A stretch of DNA of 64,000 bases, from contig CM049306.1 of the NCBI GenBank assembly GCA_026874595.1, positions 1,254,019 through 1,318,018 on the forward strand. The letters are read 5' to 3'. Both the position numbers and the translations under genes were made by a program. Of the stretch, positions 1-10,433 are shown in pieces. Numbering within the stretch: position 1 is the stretch's first letter; every line of letters starts with the position of its first letter. Source of the DNA: Sipunculus nudus. Taxonomy: Eukaryota > Annelida > Sipuncula > Golfingiida > Sipunculidae. A model generated the notes under the pieces. It saw nothing but the letters and a program-made list of their open reading frames with translations, was not told the origin of the DNA and ran no database searches.

Positions 1-440
1 TCAGCCCAATGCATTAGACTCAAGGTAAGTTTGATGTATTGGCCTGATATTTTGACCTTTCTATGCATCTTTGATGGCTTTCTGGTTCACAAGACAGGTG
101 TCGCCACCTACAATGACTTTCGCACAGTGTATGTGCCTGCTTATTTCCACAGAGGAATTTGGTATATCAGCCTGATATTGGGCATATTTATACATATTGG
201 ATAGCTTTGTCATATACAAGACTGGTGGTGCCATCTACAAGAGCTTTTGTGTTGTGTGCACCCACGCCAGAATTTCAGCAGTGATATTTGTGTAATTGTT
301 TCTTATTCAAAATGTTTAGTACTTGTATTGTTCATAAACAAGATACATGTGTACTTAAAAAGTAATGGTCCAGCATTGAAGCATTATACCTGGTGTATAT
401 CCCATTGCACAGGTTTGCATTAGGTCTGCAGGCCTTGTTT
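1..440 (+). repeat. Tail part of a T2-type hairpin-headed element
   Basis: This stretch matches, by eye, the 3' portions of the elements ending at 26938 and 33562: the same block about a mobile 'gtttgatgtattggcctgatat' region, the same 'gccacctacaatgactttt' block, and the same end (CACAGGTTTGCATTAGGTC, then GGCCTTGTTT at 431-440). The head lies outside the window or is lost. The tail palindrome, perfect in other copies as GGCC-TGTA-GGCC, is damaged here (GGTCTGCAGGCC). No coding content is supported. Confidence 0.7.
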
Positions 441-598
441 TCCTATAAGCCCTGTTGATTCAATTTTCACAGTATATTTACATAAGGATTTAATCTTTTA
501 AAATCTGAAATTTCAAAGGAATAGGTTGAAAAGAGTAGCTTTTATTCAAGTTTTCATACACCATGTCAAGTGTTGTTTACATCTGGCCCACTTAGTAA
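441..598 (+). repeat. Fragment of T1-type element interior
   Basis: The segment resembles 13684-13805 and 36781-36925, which lie inside the two long T1 copies: 'cctgt...gtt/gga tttaattttcacag', then 'gctttttattcaagttttca', then 'caccatgt'. It directly abuts the preceding T2 tail, as other element junctions in this window do. It is a fragment without head or tail. Confidence 0.55.
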
Positions 599-970
599 TA
601 CAGCCTTCACTTGCATTATGTAACCCACCCCAGGCAGCTTGCCTTGGCTCAGCTTGGCCACTACTAGCAGGCTTCCCCTCTGCCCTGCACCCCCCCCCCC
701 CCCCGATGATGCATAAACTAGATGAATGTTATAATTTTCTGTTTTTGATTAATTCTTATTCTAGGCTATGCTACATTTTGTTTTGTAACACCTGGGTTAC
801 AATGATTAAAGTGCACATTTAATTGTCCACAAGGTGGTGTATTGCTATGAAAGTGTGGATGTTCATCAGATAAGGAATTCCTTACTTCAGAACAGTAAAA
901 GCTTCACCAGGTGTGAAATTGAATAATAATTCCAGTTATAAATTAGAGCTGAGATAGTAATTAGCACAAT
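599..970 (+). repeat. Direct repeat R9, copy 1
   Basis: About 370 bp, from TACAGCCTTCACTTG to TTAGCACAAT, recurs in the same orientation at 9599-9979. The copies share a poly-C tract in the same place (690-704 here), the segment 'ttaaagtgcacatttaattgt', and 'aaggaattccttacttcaga'. I estimate around 90% identity by eye. The pair encloses the decayed HEEADTR-family gene and its nested transposon. It may be a dispersed repeat or one end of a duplication. It does not end in recognisable LTR signals. Confidence 0.75.
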
Positions 971-1086
971 TAAAAATACTCTAAGTTCTTACCGTGACAT
1001 TTACCTGCTTTGATCATTTTTCACCAGAGTATATTTTAAGGAAATTTAGAACTGCACAGAGCAAAATCTTTGAGGATGACTATATT

Positions 1087-1127
<41 letters not shown>

Positions 1128-1939
1128 TATCAAATATTAATTTTAGGTTACTGATAGTATTTGATATATTCTAATATTTTTATCAATGGCATAAACGCTG
1201 GTTTTTAATGTGTGATTAGAACAAAACTTTAAATTTTATAATTGCACAAATAACGACTGCACATTTCTATTTAAAACAGCAAAAAGGGGTCAACTGCACT
1301 TTAGAGTATACCGGGTTTACACTCCTTCAGCTATTACATTGAGAGCAGTCCTGAGACAATATTAATCATTGTTGATAAATCAAGGCTCTCTCACATTGTC
1401 GTGTTGGATGCTGAGTTCTGCACAAGCTCTTGCTCAAAGCATAGACAACACCTTGAGGAACTCTGAATAGCTCTACAGAGCTCGTATTAACTTGGACAGA
1501 TTCCCAACCATTTTTGATTTACTCAAGACATCAATGGAACCCCATGGTAACTTGTTGCAGATTCGCTGTAAGCTCGTGTCGAGTTACAACGATAAATTCT
1601 TTTTGTCTGATAGGGCGGCTTAAAAGTTGTCTGACTGTCGAGACACAACTTTCCACCCAGCATGAGAAAGCAAGTCTGCCTTGGCAGCCATGTTGGCAGG
1701 ATATTCTGCCATCCATGAATGTCCGGCCCTGTGTTTGTGCTGAATTCGTATTAGCTCGTCAATGAACCCGGGGTGACAGTGTGCTTGGGTTTCCGGATAA
1801 CTTGCCAACGTGTGGGAGTCCCTAAAGTTTTTCTCTGACAGCCAGTGATTCAGAAATATTTGATGAATAAATTATATCATCCTTGTGTCAGCCCATTTTT
1901 TGTTGTTACAGAGACACAGAAAAAGACATCTTGTTGGCC
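971..1939. other. AT-rich spacer with a TA microsatellite
   Basis: Contains a run of about 17 TA dinucleotides at 1090-1123. The rest is AT-rich to 1300 and more balanced from 1320 to 1900, where several short open frames overlap on both strands without recognisable content. A pyrimidine-rich stretch ending in TTACAG at 1906-1911 looks like a splice acceptor just before the first codons of the gene relic. Confidence 0.5.
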
Positions 1940-2766
1940 ATGTCGGAAGTAAAACTGAGACCAAAACATATCAAGAATGAATGTGGCCACTGTGTCGTAT
2001 GTGGCGATGAGGCTCCATTACTTGAATTAACCCGCCCCCTAGATGATGAATCATGGAGATCACTTGTAAAGCAGCCACATTAAGATAGTATATGCCAATT
2101 ATCAAACTTTCACAAGAGAGCCAAAGTAAACCTGTTAATTTATGGTTTCACAGGAAATGCAGATCAGAGTTTACACACAAAAAAACACTAGCCATTGTAG
2201 ACAAGCAGCAGAGAACCGATTCCGACCAAGATTGCTTAGACATAAGGAAGTCTTTGAGAAAAGAATGTGGCGAACAGTCAAGGGTGTATGAAAAGGTGTG
2301 TATATTTTGTCAAAGCAAGAACAATTACATTTAAGGAACAAATACTCGGGAAGCCTTAAAACCAGCAGTAGAGCTAAGGGCGGATAAAACAGTTCATGAT
2401 ATAGCAGCCCAGCATTTGTATGGAAGAATCTTATCTTTTACCTCAAGAGTTAGTGTTGCAGCAGAAGCGCATTACCACAGGACATGCTATAGAGATTACA
2501 CATGCATAAAACCAGAAAAAGTCAAAAGTGAATGTAATAATGCTGACACTGCATATCAAACTGTAGAGAGGAGAGCTTTTAATATGCTCTGTGATCATGT
2601 ACAGATTTATGTCTTTTCAAACCCCCACATTATTCCCCTCTCTCAGTTTACTTCAAAACTTACATCCATTATGACCGCTGAAAACGACAATGTTACTAAA
2701 GCAACAAAAAAACCACTTGCACCACAATCTCGAAAGAGACTTTGGGGATTCTTTGCATTTCTTTAA
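1940..2766 (+). pseudogene. Gene relic part 1: Cys/His-rich N-terminal region
   Basis: The first block starts at an ATG (1940) shortly after a TTACAG acceptor-like site, so a 5' intron is possible. It shows CGHCVVCGDE, then, after a stop and frame change near 2081-2092, FHRKCRSEFTHKK, then CIFCQ near 2305. After another shift near 2332 comes AAEAHYHRTCYRDYT at about 2458-2502. The spacing of Cys and His pairs suggests two zinc-binding modules (inference). It continues into a region with PHIIPLSQF and ends at a stop at 2764. Three breaks mean that it is dead as a reading frame. Confidence 0.7.
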
Positions 2767-2935
2767 AGTGCATCACAGGGTTTTTGTAAGGCCAGACAAT
2801 TTGGCTTTCCAGTCAATTGCAACTGACTATATTCTTTTGAAAGAGAAATATTAAAATTGTGTTAACCAACAATATAAAATGTCAATGATTGATTAAACCG
2901 CCCAGTTCTTACGCGAGCAAATTCATCGTGATATC

Positions 2936-4417
2936 AGAGAACAACCTTGGCCTCCTGATCCTCAAGAACTTGACACAACCTATGTAATTTTACCTAGCTG
3001 TCTTGTGCAATTCCTGAATGTCCTGCTATGTGGTAAACATGCAGCAGCAGGTCGTATCGATAGGGTGTCATGGTCTATTGCTCAAGATATTATCAATGCT
3101 GTGTCTGTGGGCAAAGTGCTGATGCCAAAGCATGTTTTGCTTCCCTAGGCAGTAGAGACTCTGACAGGCAATGTTGAACTAATAAAAATAATGAATCGCC
3201 TTGGACACTATTGCTCATACTCTGTCTTGGAGGAAATTGACACTGCACTATGCATTGCAAAACTCTTACATGCTGTAAATAACAGTCTTTGTCTCCCCCT
3301 AAGCATAGATCGTTCCATCCCAACTGTGCTTGCTTTTGACAATATTAATAGACAAGAAGAAGTTTAAAGTGGGGCAGGAATGTCACATCATGTTAATGGT
3401 ATAATTGTCAAACCTATTTCACTGTCATGCGCACCTCCAAGGCGTAAAGCTAGTGTCAACAAAAGAGGCAAGAAGCGGTATATTCAGCCATTCGAAACCC
3501 CTCCCTCCAATACATAACAGGAAATAGGGAGGGACCACCTCCTATCACACCAGATGATATTTCTATGGATCCTGCATTGATGCGTGCCCAGCAAAAGAAC
3601 ACTCTCTGGATCATGCTACAGCAATGTGATGTAGCGGACCAAACATTATGTTCATGGACAGGTTTTCACATAGAGACGAGAAACAATTTGGTTGTATCTG
3701 CAGATACGGTTGGTTACTTATCAACTATAAATGGGCCAGCAACAGCAATGTCAACTGTACAAGAAATTTTACATCAGTCCCTCACTATTAAACAATGTCT
3801 GAATCTTCAGAATATTGCAGTAGTATTGGATCAGGCTCTGTTCACCAAAGCGACAGAAATCACATGGAAGCATCATTGCAAATACAGCAGCATTGTGCTA
3901 ATGATGGGCAATTTTCACATAATATGCAATTTTGTCAACAACAGGCAAGATGTTTGGAGATGCAGGGCTTCGTGATCTAGCCATTGAGTCGGGAGTCATT
4001 GCGGAAGGGTCAGTCAACCAAGTCCTTGAAGGAAAACAGTACAACCGAGCTGTTCGATTTCACAAGATGACATACGAGGCATTGATGAGGTTGGCCTTGG
4101 CAGGTTTTGCAGACTGGCTAAAAACCAAGCACCCTGAAGATCTTTCAAAGTTCAGTGATACTACTCATGCAGTATCTGATCTTCGCCAGAACATAAGTAC
4201 AGCATCATACTCTGATACTTTGGAAGATGAATCATATAAAAGAATCTTTGGTTTGTTCATCACCTACCTTAAGGCTTTAAAATGTGACAGAGGTTTGCTA
4301 TCAGCCTTTTGGATGACCTATGTGGAAATGGTTGGAATCTTACTTGGTCTACTTCGTGCAGACAGAGAAGGTGATCGGCAGCTTTATCTGAGCAGCATTA
4401 GGAATATGATCCCGTAG
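2936..4417 (+). pseudogene. Gene relic part 2: central conserved region
   Basis: Reading from 2936 gives a continuous family-like sequence (SWSIAQDIINAVSVGK, LPKHVLL-type, MNRLGHYCSYSVLEE, FDNINRQEEV, SGAGMSHHVNGIIV) with in-frame TAG at 3146 and TAA at 3364. From 3565 the frame encodes QNIAVVLDQALF, TEITWKHHCKY and MMGNFHIICNFV. A shift near 3950 moves it to a frame with MFGDAGLRDLAIESGVIAEG and YNRAVRFHKMTYEALMRLAL, ending at 4415. The order and conservation identify this as one ancestral coding region rather than separate genes. Its biochemical role is unknown to me. Confidence 0.7.
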
Positions 4418-4419
4418 AG

Positions 4420-4980
4420 TTTTGCCATGGACAAAGTCAATTTTGTTAGATATCTTCCAATATACTATGCCCAGATGATGCGGCTAAAGGAAATATGTCC
4501 AGAATTAAATGCCCATTTCAAAAGAGGAGGATTTTCAGTTCAACTGAGTGAAAAAAATCCATTCGGATGAATTGCTGCTGATCAAGTCACAGAGGAAACA
4601 GTGAACAAGGACACCCAAACCGCTGGTGGGACACATGGATTCAGTCTCAAGCCTGCGGCTGTATCTCGCTATTATTTAACAGCTGAATATCGAGCCACAG
4701 CACTGAGGCAGCTGCGAGATTTGGTATCTGTTAACTCACAGGGACTTAGCCATGTTGACCTCAAGCAAAGCCGTATTAAAAGAGATGAACTGGAAGTGTC
4801 CTCACTAGTTGACCTCCTTTAAACCACTGGATTAACCCATTCTGCCAAGATCCATCTCATCTGATTAGCATTTCAACTGGGATAGCTGCACCACCTGAAG
4901 AAGCTATTGATCTACTGAGGGCACAACAGGGGGGAGAAAAAGCTTGCCAGACTTTCCAGAACACACGATTTCAGAATGGT
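4420..4980 (+). pseudogene. Gene relic part 3: NPFG / NKDTQTAGGT block
   Basis: In-frame segments read VNFVRYLPIYYAQMMRL, HFKRGGFSVQLSEKNPFG, then a TGA at 4568, then ADQVTEETVNKDTQTAGGT (about 4579-4632), GFSLKPAAVSRYYLTAEYR and SHVDLKQSRIKRDELEV, with a stop at 4820. A shifted frame then gives ISTGIAAPPEEAIDLLRAQ up to the transposon insertion at 4981. This block is the most recognisable part of the family after the C-terminal core. Confidence 0.7.
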
Positions 4981-5016
4981 TAGGCCATCCTTAAAAATGT
5001 CTGTGTTGGGGCTAAC
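4981..5016 (+). repeat. Left terminal inverted repeat of nested transposon
   Basis: Begins TA then GGCCATCCTTAAAAA and ends TGTTGGGGCTAAC. About 32 of 35 aligned positions match the reverse complement of 6901-6935 (two substitutions, one missing G). Confidence 0.8.
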
Positions 5017-5149
5017 ATTGGTCCAAAAAAAGTCATCAGGTAGGGAGGAAAAAAATATTTTTTTAAAGGAGGATATGGAGTTTACCACACCTTTTTTTAC
5101 CGGATATTAGCATATGCGAGGTTTATGTCAAATAACATACCCGTACTCC

Positions 5150-5411
5150 ATTCATTCCTTGCCTCGATACCATTGAAACATGCACAACAAGGTATCTCTG
5201 AACAGATTTCGTGTTTTATTACAAGCTTAAAATCCTGTACTTGGGTTTAAAATGTTTTAGTACATGCTTTGAACATGTACATGTCAAACATTTACGTATT
5301 TGAAAAGTTATCAAGTACTTTTCCAATAATGGTCAAGCATGTTATCATGGAAGCATTATAACTGATGTATATCCCATTGCACAGGTTCGCATTAGGCCTG
5401 TAAGCCTTGTT
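5150..5411 (+). repeat. T2-tail fragment nested inside the transposon
   Basis: Matches the end part of T2-type elements: 'aagcattata', then GCACAGGTTCGC at about 5380-5391, then ATTAGGCCTGTAAGCCTTGTT. The palindrome AGGCCT-GT-AAGCCT is one base off the usual form. It shows that T2 sequence predates or entered this transposon, making a three-level nest inside the gene relic. Confidence 0.65.
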
Positions 5412-5599
5412 CTGGATCTCACATGAATTTGCAGACAATTTTATTTTGTGTTGTATGCGAGTGCCAGAATTGTAGGAATGAGTGCAGTTTGAGATTTCCT
5501 TTGCAAGTGAAGAGGTATAATTAAGAAGGACGGTAATAAATGAACTCTTTAGTAATAGTCAATGCCTAATAAGGTAGTAAAATATATAAAATGTTTATA

Positions 5600-5930
5600 T
5601 AAATATATGTAAAACTGTACTTTTTGAGAGATGAAACCATATATTGGATGTCGGTACCCTGATTAGGAATTTTATTTCTTCGGTGTTGATGTATATACAA
5701 ACAAAATCTTGGTCAAGTTCGAAGATGGGTGACCTTGACTTATTTCTCGACGTTTTAGAGCGAATTATAGAAAATAACCGGTGTGTGTTAACATTTACCA
5801 TGTGAGGAGGATATCTCCAAAAGTATTCAACACAGAAATTTCATTTCTTTGGTGCTGATACATATCAACAAAATCTCAGTCAAGTTCCAAGATGGATGAC
5901 CCAAGGTCACAGAGCTTATAATAGAAAAAA
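5600..5930. repeat. Two diverged internal repeat units in the transposon
   Basis: Two blocks of about 180 bp resemble each other: 5660-5770 and 5830-5920 both contain 'ttttatttctt(c)ggtg(t/c)tgat', 'acaaaatct', 'agtcaagttc(c/g)aagatgg(g/a)tgacc'. Such repeats are usual in non-autonomous elements. No coding function is indicated. Confidence 0.5.
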
Positions 5931-6900
5931 AACTTAGGAGCTTATTTCTAAGGAACCACTGGATGGATTGTTTTGGAATATGGAATGGTCATTGGCCTTG
6001 ATGATCTCGAAAGTGCTGCAGCTGTGGCCGGTAGAAACGATGCGTCAGACACGTCGCAAAACCCTGTCATGATCGACACAGAACTGACGAAATCACGCAA
6101 TTTTTGTAATACCAAACATCTGATTTGTGGAGATCGTGCGTTACACATCGTCCGTTGCAGATTCCATTAAATAGGCCCGCTTCATTTGCTTGATATAGGC
6201 CTACACGCGGTGCCACCGTGAGTGTTGCTGAAAAAATTATAACCAGCGTAAGCGACACGATGTCAGTGAACATTTTCCCGCCAAAATAGTGATGAATGAA
6301 GTCATATGGGGTGAACTTTTACTACGGACCTCTTATTGGCTCTCTGGCTATGACGCGTGACCGCTCCGCCAATCACAAGAACGTTTGCGTGGGCAAGGCA
6401 CGTGTTTATGCAAATCAACGTGTCACATGGTTTAAATGCCAACATTGGTCAGTTGACAGTATGAATGTCGAGAGAACTTTCATTTAATCAGTTAATGCGA
6501 CAGCGGTATGCTTCCGCTTTATTTGAAATCAAATAAGAACCATTTCTAATTGCTCCATATTTTTTTTCAGCCTGTTTCGCCAGAACAACGAAATTTGATG
6601 GCGGTTTCCCGGCAGTTTTTCTACTCTCGCGCACGAGTGTAGCGATTGTTCCACGTGTATATATATAGGCACAACCTGACTAACTGTTAGGGCTCAAATT
6701 AAACGATCGGCGACGTTGGGTAATACCTTTCATTATGGAAATTAAGTGCATCTAAGAATGTAATAGAAGGACTATTTTTCTAGCACATGAAGGCAGATTT
6801 TTACGGGCCCAGGTGCTTGCGGCAGATCATATAAAAATATTAATTTGCAGATATGTCAAAAAAAAAATTCCAGCCGCAGCCAAAAATCACGACCGGCCGG

Positions 6901-6937
6901 GTTAGCCCCAACACAGAACTTTTTAAGGATGGCCCTA
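6901..6937 (-). repeat. Right terminal inverted repeat of nested transposon
   Basis: Inverted partner of the left end: starts GTTAGCCCCAACACAGA and ends AAGGATGGCCC followed by TA. The following bases resume the interrupted gene relic. Confidence 0.8.
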
Positions 6938-7305
6938 AGACTTTTACCAAAGCATCCCAAAGCTACAACTGAAAACGTTCAGTATTATGAAAAAAGGTCA
7001 CTGTCAAGGGAACAGGATCAGATTCCATACTGAAGGCTGACAGGAGGTTCGGCAACATGCTTCTTATTCCCCAGAATAGAAAGCTGGATATGGGCGATGT
7101 ACTTTGTTACCCTTTGGCAAATACTGATGGCACGCTGAAGAAAACAAATAAATCTGTTCTTTCAAAACAACTGGAGAACAAAGTATCAACTGTTGATTAT
7201 ACACTACAACCATGTGCAACGCTCATTGATGCTATGGGGCTAATCCAAAAAATTAATGGTGAGAATTGCACCTTTGACGTCCTTGCTGATTACTTGTTAG
7301 CATGA
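6938..7305 (+). pseudogene. Gene relic part 4: IPK/RKLDM block after the insertion
   Basis: Directly after the transposon the frame reads DFYQSIPKLQLKTFSIMKK, with a stop at 7038. A shifted frame carries ILKADRRFGNMLLIPQNRKL, then VLCYPLANTDGTLKKTNKS, ending with TGA at 7303. In relatives these blocks directly follow the IAAPPEEA block, so this part and part 3 belong to the same gene. Confidence 0.7.
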
Positions 7306-8427
7306 ATGCTTCTTGCTGGTCAAGGGAGTGATAGAATGGATGTCATCTTTGATGTGTATAAAGACCAGTCGATCAAATTTGCTGAACATATAAGCTGTGG
7401 GTCGAAAGAAAGCATAGCTATCAGTCAAATTCGACTAGGCCATAAAATAAAAAACTCGCAGTGCTGCTAGCATGTAATGAGAGCAAGAAAAACTGACCAA
7501 GTTTTTAGCAGAAACCTTTAAAGGTGACGGAAGAAGAGAAAAGCTTGGTACAAAAACTATGTTTGTTACATGTGGGGTAAAGTGTTTCAAACTGACCAAA
7601 AGTATGTGCCCAGAATTGATGCTCTAATGTCCAGCCACGAGGAAGCTGACACGCGTATACTTTTGCATGCTGCACAACATTTCTCTTCATTGATCTGCAT
7701 AACAGATACTTATGTCTTTATCATATGTCTTAGCTTGAATGAGAACATAAAAAGCAAACTTTTCATCAGGCGGGGAACTTAATCTTGAATAAGAATTGTT
7801 GATTTCACAAAGTTGGTTGCAACGCTCGGAACAGAGGTATGTTCTGCCTTGTTAGGACTACACCCGTGGACAGGATGTGATACTGTGAGCGCCCTGGCCA
7901 TCCAAGGAAAGATGAAAGCTTTAAAATTTATTCACAAAAATAAAAATTCAGGCAAGCATTTTTATCAGTTGTTACCGGATGGGAGCTTCCGAGATACATG
8001 TTCATTACTATTCAAGAATTCACTTGCAAACTTTACTGCAGCAACACAAAAGTAGAAGAAGTCAATGAAATGTGATATCAAATGTTCCATTGCAAGCAAG
8101 GTGATTTAGAATCAGGACAACTCCTGCCTTGTGAAAACTTCCTTCTCCAACATTCCTATTTGGAGAAGAAGTTTGGAAAATTCCCCAGAAATACCAGAAC
8201 CTAGCAATGGACATCGATTGGAGAGGCACAAAGACGGAAGTCTGGGGATTCAGTGTAAGACAACATCACCTGCTCCAGAAGTTGTTACCAATTTAATTTC
8301 ATGCAAGTGTTCTTGGTCCTGCTGAGCACCAGAATGTACATGCATTCTCAATGGAATCAGGTGCACAGCAGCTTGCAAATTACTGAAGTGTGTCAATATG
8401 GAGGAGGAAGATAATGAAAACCAGTGA
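7306..8427 (+). pseudogene. Gene relic part 5: HEEADTR / GCDTVSA core and Cys-rich tail
   Basis: Segments read SDRMDVIFDVYKDQSIKFAE (7330-7390), then SSHEEADTRILLHAAQH (HEEADTR at 7636-7656), ITDTYVFII near 7700, LLGLHPWTGCDTVSALA (TGCDTV at 7870-7887), ESGQLLPCENF near 8110, and IWRRSLE at 8160. It closes with CKCSWSC, a stop at 8323-8325, and ECTCILNGIRCTAACKLLKC to a final stop at 8425. The order E-x-x-D, DTDV-like, GCDT-x-S-x-GK resembles the acidic motifs of PIN/FEN nucleases (inference). The DTDV-like site here is DTYV, so an expected acidic residue is missing. Confidence 0.72.
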
Positions 8428-9598
8428 CGGGATGAGAACCAGCATCAAGTTTAAAAAATGGACCAGTTTCAATTTTTGACTGATTAAATATTAAATGAAT
8501 GATATCAGTGTTAAGTTAGGCTTTTTATCATTTATGGTATTCTAAATAACCCTATCCTTATCATTTCATAACATACTTTCATTTAAAAACTGACTATAAT
8601 TTGCCAGGAAACATTGACAATACATTAAAACATGGCTAATAAATTGGTTATTAAATGGAAACCTGGAGTGTTCATATTCACATATTCCTGTGCATTTCAC
8701 ATATCATAGGGACCACTGTAATACTAATGACGGTTATTTTTGTAGTAGTGAACAACTTGTGCATTTTCGCCTGCTAAATGGGGCTGCAAGGATCAATCGT
8801 CCCCCCCCTACCCTCCACCCAGCCCCACCCCCCCTCCACTCCACCCAGCCCCCACCCCCCCTCCACTCCACCCAGCCCCCCCCCCTCCCCTTCACCCAGC
8901 CACCCCCCCCCCCCCCCAACCCTCCCATCCCTTCTCCCCAGCCGAAGTAAAAACTGGATACATTAATCAACAATTTAATAATATAAGATAAAACTCCTGA
9001 TATTCTGTGGTGATCTATTTAAAATGCAATAAAATGTTTGGTGATGGGCGATATTAGAGGATTTTATTATTTTCATAATCCGCTGTCACTTCAAGTGCAT
9101 GAGAACTAGAAATTCCGAAAAAAAATCAGAGTAATTCAGAGTTATTTTGCGGAAAGAGTGTTAGGAATTCAAAACATTAGGAAAACATTTTTGTTTTGCA
9201 TAATCTGTACTGAGAGAAAAAAAACTCTGTGATGAATAAAAGAAAGATATGATTTTATTAAATATTTTAACATATGCAACTACAAATAATTCACTAAAAT
9301 TTATGTGTACATGGGAAAGTGATGTTTTGGTATTTTACCAGCACTTTCTAAACATAATGTGATCAAGATCGATCAGGAGCCATATCTTTAACAAAAAATA
9401 AACTAAATACAAAAATTTATACATTTTAAAAATGGCTGCCAAAAAGATATTTAGCTGGGCATGCTGCACGTCTATCACACGTTTTCATACAGTTCAGATG
9501 CCGTAGTAACTAAAAAACATAACAGCATTTAGTCCCCCCAGTTGGTAGTCGAACCCAGTTTTGGGGGTCTGGCTCATGGTCTACTAGTAATACCGGGT
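8428..9598. other. AT-rich spacer with C-rich tract
   Basis: Nothing coding is visible. The main feature is a strongly C-rich, G-free tract at about 8800-8942, built from CCACCCAGCCCC-like units. The remainder is AT-rich single-copy-looking sequence. The open frames on both strands across the C-rich tract are low-complexity (Pro/Ser/His or Gly/Trp) and are not genes. Confidence 0.6.
8800..8942. repeat. C-rich polypyrimidine tract with CCACTCCACCCAG units
   Basis: Imperfect tandem units of 'cccctccactccacccagcccc' type. The minus strand is G-rich with many runs of three or more G, so a G-quadruplex there, or an i-motif on the plus strand, is plausible (inference). Confidence 0.75.
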
Positions 9599-9979
9599 AC
9601 AGCCTTCACTTGTGATATGTAAACCACTCCAGGCAGCTTACCTTGGCTCGGCTTGGCCACTACTAGCAGGCTTCCCCTCTGCCCTGCATTCCCCCCCCCC
9701 CCCAGATGGTGCATAAACTAGATAAATGTTATAATTTTCTGTATTTGATTCATTGTTATTTTAGGCTATGCTACATTTTAGATTTTGTATTGTACCACCA
9801 GGGTTACAATGATTAAAGTGCACATTTAATTGTGTCCCCAAAGTGGTGTATTGCTATGAAAGTGTTGATGATTATCAGATAAGGAATTCCTTACTTCAGA
9901 AGAGTAAAAGCTTCACCAGGTATGAAAATGACTATTAATTCCAATAATAAATTATAGCTGAGATAGTTATTAGCACAAT
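9599..9979 (+). repeat. Direct repeat R9, copy 2
   Basis: Second copy of the 599-970 block in the same orientation, with its poly-C at 9691-9703. Differences are scattered substitutions and small indels such as an added TTTTAGA at about 9777. The bases just outside (AGTAATAC on both left sides) are also similar. Confidence 0.75.
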
Positions 9980-10433
9980 GATATTTTTTGTCCCTCATTC
10001 AACCAACAGTGTGTATACTTTATTTGAAAAGATGTTTTTATTTTATCAGATTTACTAAATCTTTTATTTTGGTGAATAAAATTAAGCATGTACTGAAAAC
10101 TCCAATGTACAAAAAATTTTAATAGTGATTCAAGGAATAATCTTGAAGATGCCATTTTGTGGCATTATTGTCTTTTAAATTCAGTTTAAACATTTGTGAA
10201 TTAATAATAATGAAATATGTTTGTATGCATAATATGACCTGATATGAGCTACACTATGGATAAATAGTGATTATAACTTAGAACTCAGATATTTTAACTT
10301 ATATTTTCATATTTTTTTTACTTGTAAATAAAAAAATGAATCTGATAAAAACTATTAATGGAAAAAATGGATCTGCTAAAAAAAAGGCTTTAATATAAAC
10401 TTAAATGCATTATTCCCTTGAAATTGAAATAAA
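9980..10433. other. AT-rich spacer
   Basis: Very AT-rich sequence with homopolymer runs. No coding, repeat or RNA signal is recognised. Confidence 0.5.

Larger units (their letters stand above)
4981..6937. mobile_element. Nested DNA transposon with ~35 bp terminal inverted repeats
   Basis: The ends are inverted copies: 4983-5016 (starting GGCCATCCTTAAAAA, ending TTGGGGCTAAC) and 6901-6935 (its reverse complement, with one extra base and two substitutions). Each end is flanked by TA, so a TA target duplication is possible. The element cuts the gene relic exactly between two family blocks (LLRAQ... before, DFYQSIPK after), which confirms that it is an insertion. No transposase-like frame is visible in its 1.96 kb, so it is probably non-autonomous. 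It carries its own nested T2-tail fragment near 5150-5411. Superfamily is not assigned. A TA duplication suits Tc1/mariner-like elements but others are possible. Confidence 0.75.
1940..8427 (+). pseudogene. Decayed HEEADTR/GCDTVSA-family gene, split by a transposon
   Basis: Six consecutive conserved blocks of one protein family lie in order on the plus strand. They are a Cys/His N-terminus (1940-2766), a middle part (2936-3513 and 3565-4417), an NPFG/NKDTQTAGGT block (4420-4822 onward), an IPK/RKLDM block (6938-7303), and the HEEADTR/GCDTVSA core with Cys-rich tail (7570-8427). Stops or shifts interrupt it near 2081, 2332, 2764, 3146, 3364, 3950, 4415, 4568, 4820, 7038, 7303 and 8325, and a 1.96 kb element is inserted at 4981. 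From memory, multi-copy relatives occur in molluscs, corals and fish, generally uncharacterised. The core looks like a PIN/FEN-type nuclease fold by motif order, which is inference. The copy is not expressible as a full protein. Confidence 0.75.

Noticed and set aside
5973-6487. Small open frames inside the nested transposon as a possible transposase
   Set aside because: All are under 70 codons, overlap on both strands and show no DDE-like or DNA-binding motif.
8734-8973. Gly/Trp-rich minus-strand frame and Pro-rich plus-strand frames
   Set aside because: Pure low-complexity translation of the C-rich tract.
599-9979. LTR retrotransposon bounded by the direct repeats
   Set aside because: The repeats lack TG...CA ends. 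No gag, protease, reverse transcriptase or integrase motif, primer-binding site or polypurine tract is seen between them.
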